Assembly: GCF_011751865.2 (NCBI RefSeq)
Contig: NZ_CP061770.1
Coordinates: forward strand, 868,001 to 932,000
Reading direction: 5' to 3'
Source of the DNA: Salinibacterium sp. ZJ70
GTDB lineage: Bacteria > Actinomycetota > Actinomycetes > Actinomycetales > Microbacteriaceae
Length of the DNA stretch: 64,000 bases
Under the pieces are notes generated by a model. It searched no databases. It saw nothing but the letters and a program-made list of their open reading frames with translations, and was not told the DNA's origin. Shown piece by piece: positions 43,066 through 51,304 of the stretch. The first letter of the stretch is position 1. Each line of letters begins with the position of its first letter. The position numbers were made by a program, and so were the translations under genes.

Positions 43066-43696
43066 TGAACGGGCCGCCCTCCCATTGCGTGGTGAGGCTC
43101 GAACCCGAGCAGGTCACCAGAAGACGCCCCTCGGCGTCGCCGAGGCCCGGCACCTCCATCGGGGTTGTGGTCGAGACCCCCTCGACGGCGGTCGTGGTCT
43201 CGATGTCGTAGGCGGAGGCGTCGATCTCGTCGAAGATCATCGCCGCGCTCGACGCGGAGGAATCCCACGCCCATGCTGCCGACATCGAACCGGTGTGCCG
43301 CTGCGCGATCGTCATCACGGGGCCGTCGGTCGGCTGGAGGTCGACCGCGATCGACAGGTCGTTGTCGAAGCGGAACCTGCCGTCCTCGGTGATGTGCAGG
43401 CTCTGGCCGCCGGCCGCGCGGTGGGTGAGGACCGGCATGCCCGTGTCCTCGAGCATCACCGCAAGCTGGGCGGCGAGATCGTCGACGTCGGCGTGCCACG
43501 TGCCGCTGACGCACGCTGTTGGGGTGGTCTCGCCGTCAGCGGCCCCGGTGTCGTCGCTGGGCAGACCTGACGGCCCGCCAGCCCCTGGCCCGGGTTCGGT
43601 TCCGCCGGTGCATGCGGTGAGCGCTGCGACGAGCGCGAGCGCTGCGACGAGCGCTGCGGAGCGGGTGGTGGGCTTGAGGGCGGGGGTGCTGTCCAT
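43046..43696 (-). CDS. Predicted lipoprotein of unknown function
   Basis: 216-residue exported protein with a signal peptide and lipobox LTAC at Cys29, then a Gly/Pro/Asp-rich linker and a compact domain with two further cysteines (about 62 and near the C-terminus in LLVTCSGSS) that could form a disulfide outside the cell. The domain begins CVSGTWHADVDDLAAQL, like heme/lipocalin-style small lipoproteins of actinobacteria. No function is recognised. GGAGT precedes the ATG at 43696. Confidence 0.7.
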   Translation of the reverse strand: MDSTPALKPTTRSAALVAALALVAALTACTGGTEPGPGAGGPSGLPSDDTGAADGETTPTACVSGTWHADVDDLAAQLAVMLEDTGMPVLTHRAAGGQSLHITEDGRFRFDNDLSIAVDLQPTDGPVMTIAQRHTGSMSAAWAWDSSASSAAMIFDEIDASAYDIETTTAVEGVSTTTPMEVPGLGDAEGRLLVTCSGSSLTTQWEGGPFITRWSR

Positions 43697-43784
43697 ATGA
43701 AGACTCCTCGAAAGCGGCGTCTTCGGATGGTACGGGGCGCGGGCGCGGCGCGCGAGCCCTCATCTTCGGTGGACGAACTACGAG

Positions 43785-44138
43785 TCAGGCCCAGCCGAGG
43801 CGGTGCAGCTCGTCGTCGTCGATGCCGTAGAAGTGGGCGATCTCGTGCACGAGCGTGATGTGGATCTCGTCGCGCAGCTCATCCTCGGTCTCGCAGATCG
43901 CGAGCAGCGGCTCGCGGAACAGCACGATCCGATCCGGGAGTTCGCCGAACCCGTAGCGGTCGCGCTCGGTCAGGGCGACGCCGTCGTACACGCCGAGCAG
44001 GTCGAGCGAGCCGTCCTCCGGGCGGTCCTCGCACACGAACACGACATTCTCGAGACCGTCGACCATCTCATCCGGCAGGGCGTCGAGCTCGTCGATGACG
44101 ATCTTCTCGAACTCCTCAGCGGTCAGCTCCAAGCTCAT
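43785..44138 (-). CDS. Zincin-like metallopeptidase (Zincin_1 family)
   Basis: 117-residue minimal zinc metallopeptidase: HEIAHFYGIDDDE near residue 102 provides HExxHxxGxxD, and MSLELTAEEFEKIVIDELDALP at the start matches the family (split here for length: MSLELTAEEFEKIV, IDELDALP). The biological substrate is unknown. The start ATG at 44138 overlaps the DUF2017 stop as ATGA. The order clpS, DUF2017, metallopeptidase is a conserved actinobacterial operon, hinting at a link to N-end-rule proteolysis. Confidence 0.85.
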   Translation of the reverse strand: MSLELTAEEFEKIVIDELDALPDEMVDGLENVVFVCEDRPEDGSLDLLGVYDGVALTERDRYGFGELPDRIVLFREPLLAICETEDELRDEIHITLVHEIAHFYGIDDDELHRLGWA

Positions 44139-44587
44139 TCGGCCTCCAATAGGTCCACGAGCACCCACTGCAGCTCGCCGAGCCAGCCGTAGATGTCGGC
44201 CAGAGGGCTCTCGCCCGGCTCATCGTCGTCGGTGAGGATGCCGAGGCGCGTGCCGATCATCATCCGCACATCGGTGAGGCCGCGCGCCCACGTGGCGCAC
44301 GTGTCCTGATCGAGAACGACCGTGCCTGCCGTCGCCGTCTCCGCGATGCACGTGACGGCTGCGATCTTGCGCTCCGCGAGCTCGTCGCGGGTGAAGCGAC
44401 GGAAATCGGACGCGGCCTCCGGGTCATCCGTGTAGGCGTCGGGGAAGAGCCGGGTGAGCAGCGCGGCGTCGTCGAGCTCCGGTTCGCGCACGACATCCGC
44501 GAACTGATTGGCGAGCACCGCCAGCAGGCCCGCTTCCTCCGGTTCGAAGTCGATCCGCACGCCCTCGTCGACGAGGCCGATCCTCAT
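44135..44587 (-). CDS. DUF2017 family protein
   Basis: 150-residue, mostly helical acidic cytoplasmic protein: VRIDFEPEEAGLLAVLANQ, RLFPDAYTDDPEAASDFRR and YGWLGELQWVLVDLLEAE match DUF2017. Function unknown; always near clpS in relatives. The start ATG at 44587 overlaps the clpS stop by four bases. Confidence 0.85.
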   Translation of the reverse strand: MRIGLVDEGVRIDFEPEEAGLLAVLANQFADVVREPELDDAALLTRLFPDAYTDDPEAASDFRRFTRDELAERKIAAVTCIAETATAGTVVLDQDTCATWARGLTDVRMMIGTRLGILTDDDEPGESPLADIYGWLGELQWVLVDLLEAE

Positions 44588-44886
44588 GTGCCGTCCTTCG
44601 CGATCGTCGCATGCAGCCCGTACTCGTGCATCGCCTGCGCGTGCCGCTCCATCTCCTCGCGATTGCCGGAGGCGACGACAGCGCGACCCTCGGTGTGCAC
44701 GAGCATCATCAGACGCTCCGCCTCTTCGCGGGAGTAGCCGAAGTAGGTGCGGAACACGTGCGCCACGTAGTTCATCAGGTTGATCGGGTCGTTCCACACG
44801 ATCAGCACCCACGGCACATCGAAGCGAGTCGCTGTGTCGCGGTCGAGAACGGGAGACGCCGTGGTGGACGAAGAATCACCTGACAT
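44584..44886 (-). CDS. clpS: ATP-dependent Clp protease adaptor ClpS
   Basis: 100-residue adaptor that binds N-degron substrates and docks on ClpC/ClpA. Core motifs: PWVLIVWNDPINLMNYV (binding pocket start), GYSREEAERLMMLVHTEGRAVV and a C-terminal HEYGLHATI. ATG at 44886 gives an 18-residue flexible N-terminus; an in-frame extension runs upstream through the tRNA-His gene and is not coding. First gene of the clpS-DUF2017-metallopeptidase operon, 48 bases downstream of tRNA-His. Confidence 0.9.
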   Translation of the reverse strand: MSGDSSSTTASPVLDRDTATRFDVPWVLIVWNDPINLMNYVAHVFRTYFGYSREEAERLMMLVHTEGRAVVASGNREEMERHAQAMHEYGLHATIAKDGT

Positions 44887-44933
44887 GCGCGCCTCGATCG
44901 ACGTCGAAGAGAAAACCCTGTTCGGGGTGGAAT

Positions 44934-45009
44934 TGGGGCGATCGACGGGACTCGAACCCGCGACATCCGGCACCACAAGCCAGCGCTCTACCAACTGAGC
45001 TACGACCGC
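44934..45009 (-). tRNA. tRNA-His (GTG)
   Basis: Minus-strand cloverleaf of 76 bases including an encoded CCA. The acceptor stem is GCGGTCG/CGATCGC, the anticodon loop TTGTGGT gives anticodon GTG, the T-loop is TTCGAGT, and the discriminator is C, as expected for tRNA-His. Confidence 0.93.
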
Positions 45010-45035
45010 CATGCTGCTGAAGCAACGAGACGATT

Positions 45036-45659
45036 CTACGGTATCCGCGAGGCCCATTTTGACACCACGTCTGCGGCGGCGTTCTGAGCCTCCTCGCTCG
45101 TGGGCCCGGGGTCGGCTACGAACGCCACCTTGCGGTAGTAATCGAGCTCCCGGATCGACTCCAGAATGTCTGCGAGAGCGCGGTGTCCGCCGTTCTTAGC
45201 GGGTGCCTGGAAGTACACGCGCGGGAACCAGCGGCGCGACAGCTCCTTGATGCTCGACACGTCGACGTTGCGGTAGTGCAGATACGAGTCGATGCGCGGC
45301 ATGTACTTCGCCAGGAACGCACGGTCGGTGCCGATCGTGTTGCCCGCGAGGGGTGCGGTGCCGTGATCCGGCACGAAACGCTGGATGTACTCGAGCACCT
45401 GGAACTCGGCATCCGCGAGGCTCACGCCGTTCGGGATCTCCTCGAGCAGCCCCGAGCTCGTGTGCATGTCGCGCACGAAATCGTTCATGTGGTCGAGCGC
45501 CGACTGGTCGGGCCGGATCACGATCGAGAACCCGGCATCGAGCGGGGTGAGCTCGTAGTCGGTGACGACCACAGCGACCTCGACCAGCTCATCGACCTCG
45601 AGGTCGAGTCCCGTCATCTCGCAGTCGATCCACACCAGGCGTTCGGATGTCGCACTCAC
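45036..45659 (-). CDS. orn: Oligoribonuclease
   Basis: 207-residue DEDDh 3'-5' exoribonuclease that finishes degradation of short RNAs and linear dinucleotides. WIDCEMTGLD supplies Asp12 and Glu14; the later motifs are LAGNTIGTDRAF (Asp) and HRALADILESIREL with the catalytic His and Asp near residue 165. GTG start at 45659 with TAGAGT six bases upstream. Family length is about 180-215, so it is complete. Confidence 0.93.
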   Translation of the reverse strand: MSATSERLVWIDCEMTGLDLEVDELVEVAVVVTDYELTPLDAGFSIVIRPDQSALDHMNDFVRDMHTSSGLLEEIPNGVSLADAEFQVLEYIQRFVPDHGTAPLAGNTIGTDRAFLAKYMPRIDSYLHYRNVDVSSIKELSRRWFPRVYFQAPAKNGGHRALADILESIRELDYYRKVAFVADPGPTSEEAQNAAADVVSKWASRIP

Positions 45660-45665
45660 GGGTCA

Positions 45666-45671
45666 ACTCTA
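45666..45671 (-). promoter_or_regulatory. -10 element of orn (leaderless)
   Basis: Minus-strand TAGAGT, six bases before the GTG at 45659. Confidence 0.5.
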
Positions 45672-45723
45672 GTCGTGTGCCTCCGACGGCCAGCGGCTCG
45701 GGGATCGGAGGAGACGCCTGCGG

Positions 45724-45729
45724 TAGCCT
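45724..45729 (+). promoter_or_regulatory. -10 element of tRNA-Arg
   Basis: TAGCCT eight bases before the first base of the mature tRNA. Confidence 0.5.
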
Positions 45730-45737
45730 GGAGTGCT

Positions 45738-45813
45738 GCCCTCGTAGCTCAGCGGATAGAGCAGGAGCCTTCTAATCTCTTGGTCGCAGGTTCGATTCCT
45801 GCCGGGGGCGCCA
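45738..45813 (+). tRNA. tRNA-Arg (TCT)
   Basis: 76-base tRNA with encoded CCA. Acceptor GCCCTCG/CGGGGGC (one G:T-type pair), D-stem GCTC/GAGC, T-arm GCAGG-TTCGATT-CCTGC. The anticodon loop CTTCTAA gives TCT, reading AGA/AGG. The anticodon stem GGAGC/TCTCT has a C31-T39 mismatch and a G27-T43 wobble, which is unusual. Confidence 0.88.
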
Positions 45814-45817
45814 AGCG

Positions 45818-45856
45818 GAAGGCCCTCGGATCCTGGAGCGGATCTCGAGGGCCTTC
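45818..45856. terminator. Terminator after tRNA-Arg
   Basis: Perfect 11-bp stem GAAGGCCCTCG/CGAGGGCCTTC followed by TCTCTG; a nested GATC pair lies in the loop. It also faces the convergent surface-protein gene. Confidence 0.75.
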
Positions 45857-45908
45857 TCTGTGATGAGGCGGGGGCCAGTAGTACCCGAATTCCCGGCCCC
45901 CGCCGGTC

Positions 45909-47660
45909 TCAGGGACGCACCGCGCGGTGCACGCCGAGCGCTGTGAGCCCGAGGAGGGCGAGCATGCCTCCGAGGACCAGCAGCGCCTGCCACTCGCCAC
46001 CCGTCTGCGCGAGCTGGCCGACTGCCGCGGGGCGAACCGCGGGGGCCGCGGTCGGATCGCCGGCGCCGGGCTCCTCGGTGATCGGGTCGTCGCCGCCCGG
46101 CTCATTCCACTCCGCGATCACCACGTAGTGCAGTTCGCGGACGGTCTCGTTGCCGGCGTTATCGATGGCGCGGAGCTGAGCGATGAACTCGCCGGCCTCG
46201 CTCGTGTCGAGGGTGATGGCCTCGCAGCTCGCGACACCGGATACCTCATCCGAGCACTCCGGGGTCACCGTGACGTCGGCGCCGATCAGGAGAGCGTGAC
46301 TTGCGTCGAACGCCTCATCGATCGTCGGACCCGTCCAGTCGATGTCGAAGCCGTGGAAGAACGTCGCGGAGTTCGCGTTGTTCGTGGCGGTGCGGCTGTG
46401 CACCACGAATCGGCCCTCGGTTTCGAAGTCCGCCTCGAAGCGCGGGCCCTCGAGGCTCTCCCAGCCGTTTCCGCGGTTGATCGAGATCTCGGCGATGGCG
46501 TCTTCGCCCGCGTTCGCACCGACGAAGGCACCCGAGACGGGCGTGGTGTACCAGCCACTCGCCGATCGCTCCGCGTCCGTTTCGAACGAGACGGACAGCA
46601 GATCCGCTTCCGAGATCACCTGGTAGCTGAGCGTGCGCTCGGTGCGGTGACCTGCCTCGTCGACCGCCGCGATGGTGACGCTGTTGGTGCCGAGCGTCGA
46701 CGTGGGCAGAAGCCCGCCTGGGGCGATGTCGCCGCCGCAGCTGCGCACACCCGAGAGCGCGTCCGCGCACGCGTAATCGACAGGAACAGCTGATCCCCGC
46801 AGGATCCGAACCGGCTCGCCGCCGGAGAAGTCGACCGGGGCGTCGACGGTGAGCGTCGGCGGGGTCAGGTCGATGCGCACGTAGGTGTCCCGGATGCCAT
46901 CGAACGTGGTGCGGTGAAAGAGACGGTGCACGCCCTCGGTCGCCACGTGGTGCGTGTAGAGGCCTGTGGTGCTGTGGGTCCACAGGCCGCCGGTGCTGAA
47001 GTACACCATGCCCTCGGTGTTCGCACCGGCGAGCGTGCGGGTGATGTGCAGCTCGACGGGAACGGGGCTCCACCCCGAGAGGGTGCCGGATGCGGCGGTC
47101 GCCGTCGTGATCGCGCGCTCGTCACTCGACTCCATCATGATGATGGCGCGCGTCTTCGTGGCAGTGCGGCCCTCCGCATCGACGGCGGTCACAGTCCAGT
47201 GGTACTCGCGATTGCGATCACCGGACCCGAGCGTGATGTGGTCACCCGAGCGGGCCCCGGACGCCTCGGTGCAGCTCACGATCGTCGAGTCGTCCGATCC
47301 GCACGAGAACTCGAGCGTGAGCACGAATCCTTCCGAGTACCGGGTGAAGAACATCGGACCGATGCCGTCCATCTCCACCCACGGGCCCTCGCCCGCTGCA
47401 GTGGATGCGTATTCCGCGCCGGCGGCCACAGAACGCTCGGCGGGCGACTCGGTGGTCGGGTCGAGCGGGGGGAGCACATCTGCTGCGGGAGGCTCCGGGA
47501 TGCGGGAGTGGGCGTCGGTGACGGTGAGATCCGCGGGGGTGATCTGAGGAACGTCGCCCTCGTCAGCCGCCGCGAACGCCGCGCCCGTTCCGAGCGAGGT
47601 GACCAGAAGCGCGGTCGCGCCGGCTGCGCACAGGGTGCGCAGGGGGAGGAAGGTGTTCAT
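45909..47660 (-). CDS. LAXTG-anchored surface protein with Ig-like/bacterial repeats
   Basis: 583-residue secreted protein. A signal peptide (residues 1-30, ending GTGAAFAAAD) is followed by an acidic proline-rich segment and several beta-sandwich repeats with paired cysteines (CGSDDSTIVSC, CADALSGVRSCGG, CSDEVSGVASC) and repeated phrases such as AVDEAGHRTERTLSYQVI and AIDNAGNETVRELHYVVI. The C-terminus is a sortase signal: LAQTGG, a hydrophobic stretch and a basic tail VHRAVRP. LAXTG is the class E sortase form; no sortase gene is in the window. ATG at 47660. Ligand unknown. Confidence 0.78.
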   Translation of the reverse strand: MNTFLPLRTLCAAGATALLVTSLGTGAAFAAADEGDVPQITPADLTVTDAHSRIPEPPAADVLPPLDPTTESPAERSVAAGAEYASTAAGEGPWVEMDGIGPMFFTRYSEGFVLTLEFSCGSDDSTIVSCTEASGARSGDHITLGSGDRNREYHWTVTAVDAEGRTATKTRAIIMMESSDERAITTATAASGTLSGWSPVPVELHITRTLAGANTEGMVYFSTGGLWTHSTTGLYTHHVATEGVHRLFHRTTFDGIRDTYVRIDLTPPTLTVDAPVDFSGGEPVRILRGSAVPVDYACADALSGVRSCGGDIAPGGLLPTSTLGTNSVTIAAVDEAGHRTERTLSYQVISEADLLSVSFETDAERSASGWYTTPVSGAFVGANAGEDAIAEISINRGNGWESLEGPRFEADFETEGRFVVHSRTATNNANSATFFHGFDIDWTGPTIDEAFDASHALLIGADVTVTPECSDEVSGVASCEAITLDTSEAGEFIAQLRAIDNAGNETVRELHYVVIAEWNEPGGDDPITEEPGAGDPTAAPAVRPAAVGQLAQTGGEWQALLVLGGMLALLGLTALGVHRAVRP

Positions 47661-47688
47661 GATTCTCCAGGTGTGGTGGTGGGTCAGG

Positions 47689-48324
47689 TCACTCGCGCAC
47701 GAGCCGGTGGGCGTCGATCGCGACGGTGAGCACGGTGAGCAGGTGCAGCACGAGCAGGTGCAGGATGAACGCCACCCAGGCGGCGTCCTGCAGCGTGCCG
47801 TCCACGATCGCCACGGCGACCGCGGTGACGGGCCAGCTCGCGGCGAGGAGGGGCAGAATGCGCGCTGCACCGCGCCACACGCCGGCGGCTGCGATGGTGA
47901 CGCCCGCGAGCCAGTACGAGATCTCGGCCGAGATCAGGGCTGTCTGAATGACGATCTCGGCGGTCGCCGCGGGCACGAAGACGCCGATGACGTAGAGCGC
48001 GGTGCCCGCGATGAGGCCTCCCGCGGCGGCGGTACCCGCGAGCCGTGCGACGCGGTGGGTGCCGAACGCGCCGGTCACGTGGGCCGCGATGACGATGACC
48101 GCGAGGCTCAGCACGAGCGCGGCTGCGCCGAACGAGCCAGCGGCGAAGCCGCTCGCATCCGCGGGCCACGGCATCGTGATGAGCGCCGCGGCGACCGCCA
48201 GCAGAACGGCTGCCGCCGTGCAGAGGATGCGCAGAGCGGCCGGCGTGGCGCCGCGTGGCCGCAGGGGCTGCTCGTTCTCCGACGTATCGGTTCGAGCAGG
48301 GGGAGGGAGTGCGACGGTGTGCAT
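47689..48324 (-). CDS. Multi-helix membrane protein of unknown function
   Basis: 211-residue membrane protein with about six helices after a 30-residue cytosolic start. Membrane segments include LCTAAAVLLAVAAALITMP, SFGAAALVLSLAVIVIAAH, GLIAGTALYVIGVFV and LHLLVLHLLTVLTVAIDAH. Several histidines lie near helix ends. It is 28 bases upstream of the surface-protein gene on the same strand, so the two are probably co-transcribed, and it is divergent from the histidine kinase gene. No family is recognised. Confidence 0.7.
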   Translation of the reverse strand: MHTVALPPPARTDTSENEQPLRPRGATPAALRILCTAAAVLLAVAAALITMPWPADASGFAAGSFGAAALVLSLAVIVIAAHVTGAFGTHRVARLAGTAAAGGLIAGTALYVIGVFVPAATAEIVIQTALISAEISYWLAGVTIAAAGVWRGAARILPLLAASWPVTAVAVAIVDGTLQDAAWVAFILHLLVLHLLTVLTVAIDAHRLVRE

Positions 48325-48429
48325 GGGAGGTCCTTAGGGGAGAGCGCCGTGGCGCGGTTGATGCCGTCGAGCCTCCCGAGCGCTCGTCCTGGGCGCCCAG
48401 GGCGCTCCTCCTGCGGTCCGCCCGGAAAA

Positions 48430-48450
48430 TGTCCCGAAGGTTCCGGGACA
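48430..48450. promoter_or_regulatory. Inverted repeat upstream of the two-component genes
   Basis: TGTCCCG and CGGGACA, 7-base arms with a 7-base spacer, between the divergent membrane-protein and histidine-kinase genes. It is a plausible binding site for the LuxR-type response regulator encoded here or another dimeric regulator. Confidence 0.45.
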
Positions 48451-48492
48451 AACGCCCTCCCATCCGGTCGCGTCGACTGCCACGATGGTCGG

Positions 48493-50595
48493 ATGCAGCA
48501 GGGCTCAGGCGCCTCGTCCGCGCGCGCGGCCGCGCTCGTGTGCGCGTTTCTCGTTGCTGCCACGGCCCTCGCGACGTTCGCGCTCGATGTCGTGGCGCAC
48601 CGCACCGGCCTCGAAGTCGTCGGCCCTCCCGGCTGGACCGGCGCATGGCGCGGCATCGTGCTCGGCGGTGTCGCCACCTGGATGCTCGTGCGCCTCGGGT
48701 GGCATCCGGTGCCGATCATCTTCGCCTGGGGCGCTCTGGGGGCCGCAGCCAGCGGGCTCGGAGCGGCATGGATCAACGCCTCGGTGACGTTCTGGCCGAC
48801 CATTCCTTTCACTGAGCCTGCCGCGTTCCTTGCGTCGCGCATCGGCGACTCCGCTGTGCTCGCCCTCCCGGTCGCACTCCTGTTCTTCCCCACGGGGCGC
48901 ATCGCGCGCGGGGTTCCGATGATCCTGACCGTGCTCGTCGGCGCTCTCGTCGCGTTCGCGGTGCTCGTGCGTCTCGCGGCGCCCGGGGAGGTCTTCTCGG
49001 GCGAAGTCGGGGGTCTGACGCCGGCGCTTCGCGACGCCATGGGCGACGGATGGTCGGCGCTCCTGCCAGTGGGCGTCTGGGAGAGCCTCGTTCTGCTCGT
49101 CGAGCCGGCGACCCTCGCCGCCCTCGTGCTGACGGTGATGATGGTCGCCGGGCGGATGTTCGGCGCCCCCGACGAGGTGCGACTGCAGCTCACCTGGGTG
49201 GTGTGGGGCGCGTTCGTGTTCGCTGTGCTGTTCGTGCTGTCGGCTCTCGCCCTTCCCTACTTCCTCGGGCAGGGGGTCGTCATCGTCGGGCTCGCCGTCC
49301 TCTGCACGGCGATCGCCATCGCGCTCGCACATCACCGGCTGTCGCGCATCGACCGGGTCGCGAGCTGGACCGCCGTCTACGCGTTCTTCGCGGTGGGCGT
49401 CATCATCGTCGACGTCGTGCTCATCGCACTCGTCGGCCAGCTCATCACCCACCAGCTGCTCGCGAGCATCTCGACGATCATCGCGCTCATCATCTACATG
49501 CCTCTCCGGGATCGGCTGCTGATTCTCGCGTCGCGGCTCGTGAACGGACGTCGCGGCGACCCGTACGGCGTCGTATCGTCACTGAGCGCCCGACTCGAGG
49601 AAGCCGTCGAGCCCGACGATCAGCTGCACCACCTGGCGAAGTCGGTCGCGCACGCGTTCGTCTCGCCGTGCGTCGTCGTCGAGGTCGACCGGCCAGACGG
49701 ATCCCGCCTCGTCTCGCAGTACGGCTACACCGCCGACGAGCTCCTGCGCATGCCGCTCAGCTACCGCGGCGAGCGGATCGGAACGCTCAAGATGGCACCG
49801 GGGCGTCGCGCCCGGCTGACGGCGGGCGACGAGCAGCTGCTCGCCGACCTGGTGCGCCAGGCTGCCGCCGCGGTGCGGGCGAGCGCCCTCAGCACCGAGC
49901 TGCAGAGCATCCGCGAGGAACTGGTGCGTGCGCGCGAGGACGAACGGCAGCGCCTGCGCCGCGAGCTGCATGATGGCCTGGGGCCGGCGCTCGCGGGAGT
50001 CCAGCTGCGGATCGAAGCCGCCCGGAACACACTCGACGCTGATGCGCCCGCCGCGGCCGATCTGCTCGCGCGGGCGTCGGAGGACATCCGGGTGGCGGTC
50101 ACCGAGATCCGAAGGCTTGCGCACGACCTGCGTCCGCCGACGCTCGACGACCTGGGTCTCGTGGGAGCCGTCGAGCAGCTCGTGCGCCGGCTGGCGGACG
50201 CGGGGGAGCACATCGTCGACACCGACATCACGGTTCCGACCCCGGTGCCCGCGGCGGTCGAGGTCGCTGCCTACCGGATTGTCTCGGAGGCGCTGCTCAA
50301 TGTGCAGCGTCACGCTCGGGCCCAGCGCGCCTGGGTGTGGATGAATCACGAGCAGCACGCGCTCGTGATCGAGATCTCGGATGATGGCGCAGGAATCGAT
50401 GCGGCGGCGGACGCGGGGGTCGGCCTGCTGTCGATGCGAGAACGCGCCGCAGAGCTCGGGGGAACGCTCGAGGTGCTGCGCCGCCCCGGAGGGGGCACCG
50501 TCATCCGCGCCGTGCTCCCCGCCCCCGCGCCCGCCCCGATCGCCGCGACGCCCCCGTATCCCCTCAGCGAAGAAGGTGCCGGATATGGCCGATGA
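48493..50595 (+). CDS. Sensor histidine kinase, NarL/HisKA_3 type
   Basis: 700-residue kinase. About ten membrane helices in residues 10-320 form the sensor, a GAF-like segment covers about 350-470, and the dimerisation/phosphoacceptor helix has His493 in RLRRELHDGLGPALAG. ATP-binding motifs follow: YRIVSEALLNVQRHA (N box), ISDDGAGID (G1) and GVGLLSMRERAAELGG (G2). It signals to the response regulator encoded directly downstream. ATG at 48493; a reading frame open upstream to 47599 is a GC-rich artefact. Confidence 0.87.
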   Translation: MQQGSGASSARAAALVCAFLVAATALATFALDVVAHRTGLEVVGPPGWTGAWRGIVLGGVATWMLVRLGWHPVPIIFAWGALGAAASGLGAAWINASVTFWPTIPFTEPAAFLASRIGDSAVLALPVALLFFPTGRIARGVPMILTVLVGALVAFAVLVRLAAPGEVFSGEVGGLTPALRDAMGDGWSALLPVGVWESLVLLVEPATLAALVLTVMMVAGRMFGAPDEVRLQLTWVVWGAFVFAVLFVLSALALPYFLGQGVVIVGLAVLCTAIAIALAHHRLSRIDRVASWTAVYAFFAVGVIIVDVVLIALVGQLITHQLLASISTIIALIIYMPLRDRLLILASRLVNGRRGDPYGVVSSLSARLEEAVEPDDQLHHLAKSVAHAFVSPCVVVEVDRPDGSRLVSQYGYTADELLRMPLSYRGERIGTLKMAPGRRARLTAGDEQLLADLVRQAAAAVRASALSTELQSIREELVRAREDERQRLRRELHDGLGPALAGVQLRIEAARNTLDADAPAAADLLARASEDIRVAVTEIRRLAHDLRPPTLDDLGLVGAVEQLVRRLADAGEHIVDTDITVPTPVPAAVEVAAYRIVSEALLNVQRHARAQRAWVWMNHEQHALVIEISDDGAGIDAAADAGVGLLSMRERAAELGGTLEVLRRPGGGTVIRAVLPAPAPAPIAATPPYPLSEEGAGYGR

Positions 50596-51268
50596 CCGCA
50601 CGAACCCGTCGACCGAGGCGAGCATCCGCGTGATGCTCGTGGACGACCACCCCATCTACCGCGATGGCCTCGCGGCGCTGCTCGGCTCCCTGCGCGGCCT
50701 CGAGGTCGTGGGGACCGCGAGCGACGGGCGAGAGGCGATCGCGCTCGCCGACGAGCTGCAACCCGACGTGATCGTCATGGACGTGCAGATGCCGAACCTC
50801 GATGGCGTCGAGGCGACGCGGCAGATCGTGGCGCGACAGCCGCACGTCGGCATCGTCGTGCTCACGATGTCGGAATCGGACGAGACGGTCTTCCAGGCGA
50901 TGCGCGCGGGCGCTCGCGGTTACCTCGTGAAGGGCGCAGGGCAACACGACATCTCGCGCGCCATCCGCTCCGTCGCCGAGGGCGACGCCGTGTTCGGCCC
51001 GAGCATCGCGGTGCGCATCGCCGAGTTCTTCGCAACGCCCGCGCCCGCCGCGAGCCAGGTCGCGTTTCCGCAGCTCACCGCGCGCGAACGGGAGATCCTC
51101 GAGTTGGTAGCCGCGGGGCGCTCGAACGCCGACATCGCCCGCGCGCTCTACCTGTCCCCGAAGACGGTGCGCAACAACGTGTCGAACATCTTCGTGAAGC
51201 TCCAGGTCTCCGGCCGCTCCGAGGCGGTCATCGCCGCGCGCGAAGCGGGGATGGGCACCAACCTGTAG
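50585..51268 (+). CDS. LuxR/NarL-family response regulator
   Basis: 227 residues: receiver domain (residues 14-135) with Asp20/Asp21 acidic pocket in VMLVDDHP, phosphoacceptor Asp66 in VIVMDVQMP, and Lys in YLVKGAG; C-terminal LuxR helix-turn-helix LTAREREILELVAAG, SNADIARALYLSPKTVRNNV. The ATG at 50585 overlaps the kinase stop by 11 bases. It probably regulates its own operon or the divergent surface-protein operon (inference from position). Confidence 0.9.
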   Translation: MADDRTNPSTEASIRVMLVDDHPIYRDGLAALLGSLRGLEVVGTASDGREAIALADELQPDVIVMDVQMPNLDGVEATRQIVARQPHVGIVVLTMSESDETVFQAMRAGARGYLVKGAGQHDISRAIRSVAEGDAVFGPSIAVRIAEFFATPAPAASQVAFPQLTAREREILELVAAGRSNADIARALYLSPKTVRNNVSNIFVKLQVSGRSEAVIAAREAGMGTNL

Positions 51269-51304
51269 CGCTCAGCCCCGCCCGTGCGTGCGGTGCGCGG
51301 CCGC

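Noticed and set aside
48325..48492. Additional small gene between the divergent membrane-protein and kinase genes
   Set aside because: Frames crossing this gap lack a start with ribosome binding site and show no coding pattern; it fits a regulatory region with one inverted repeat.
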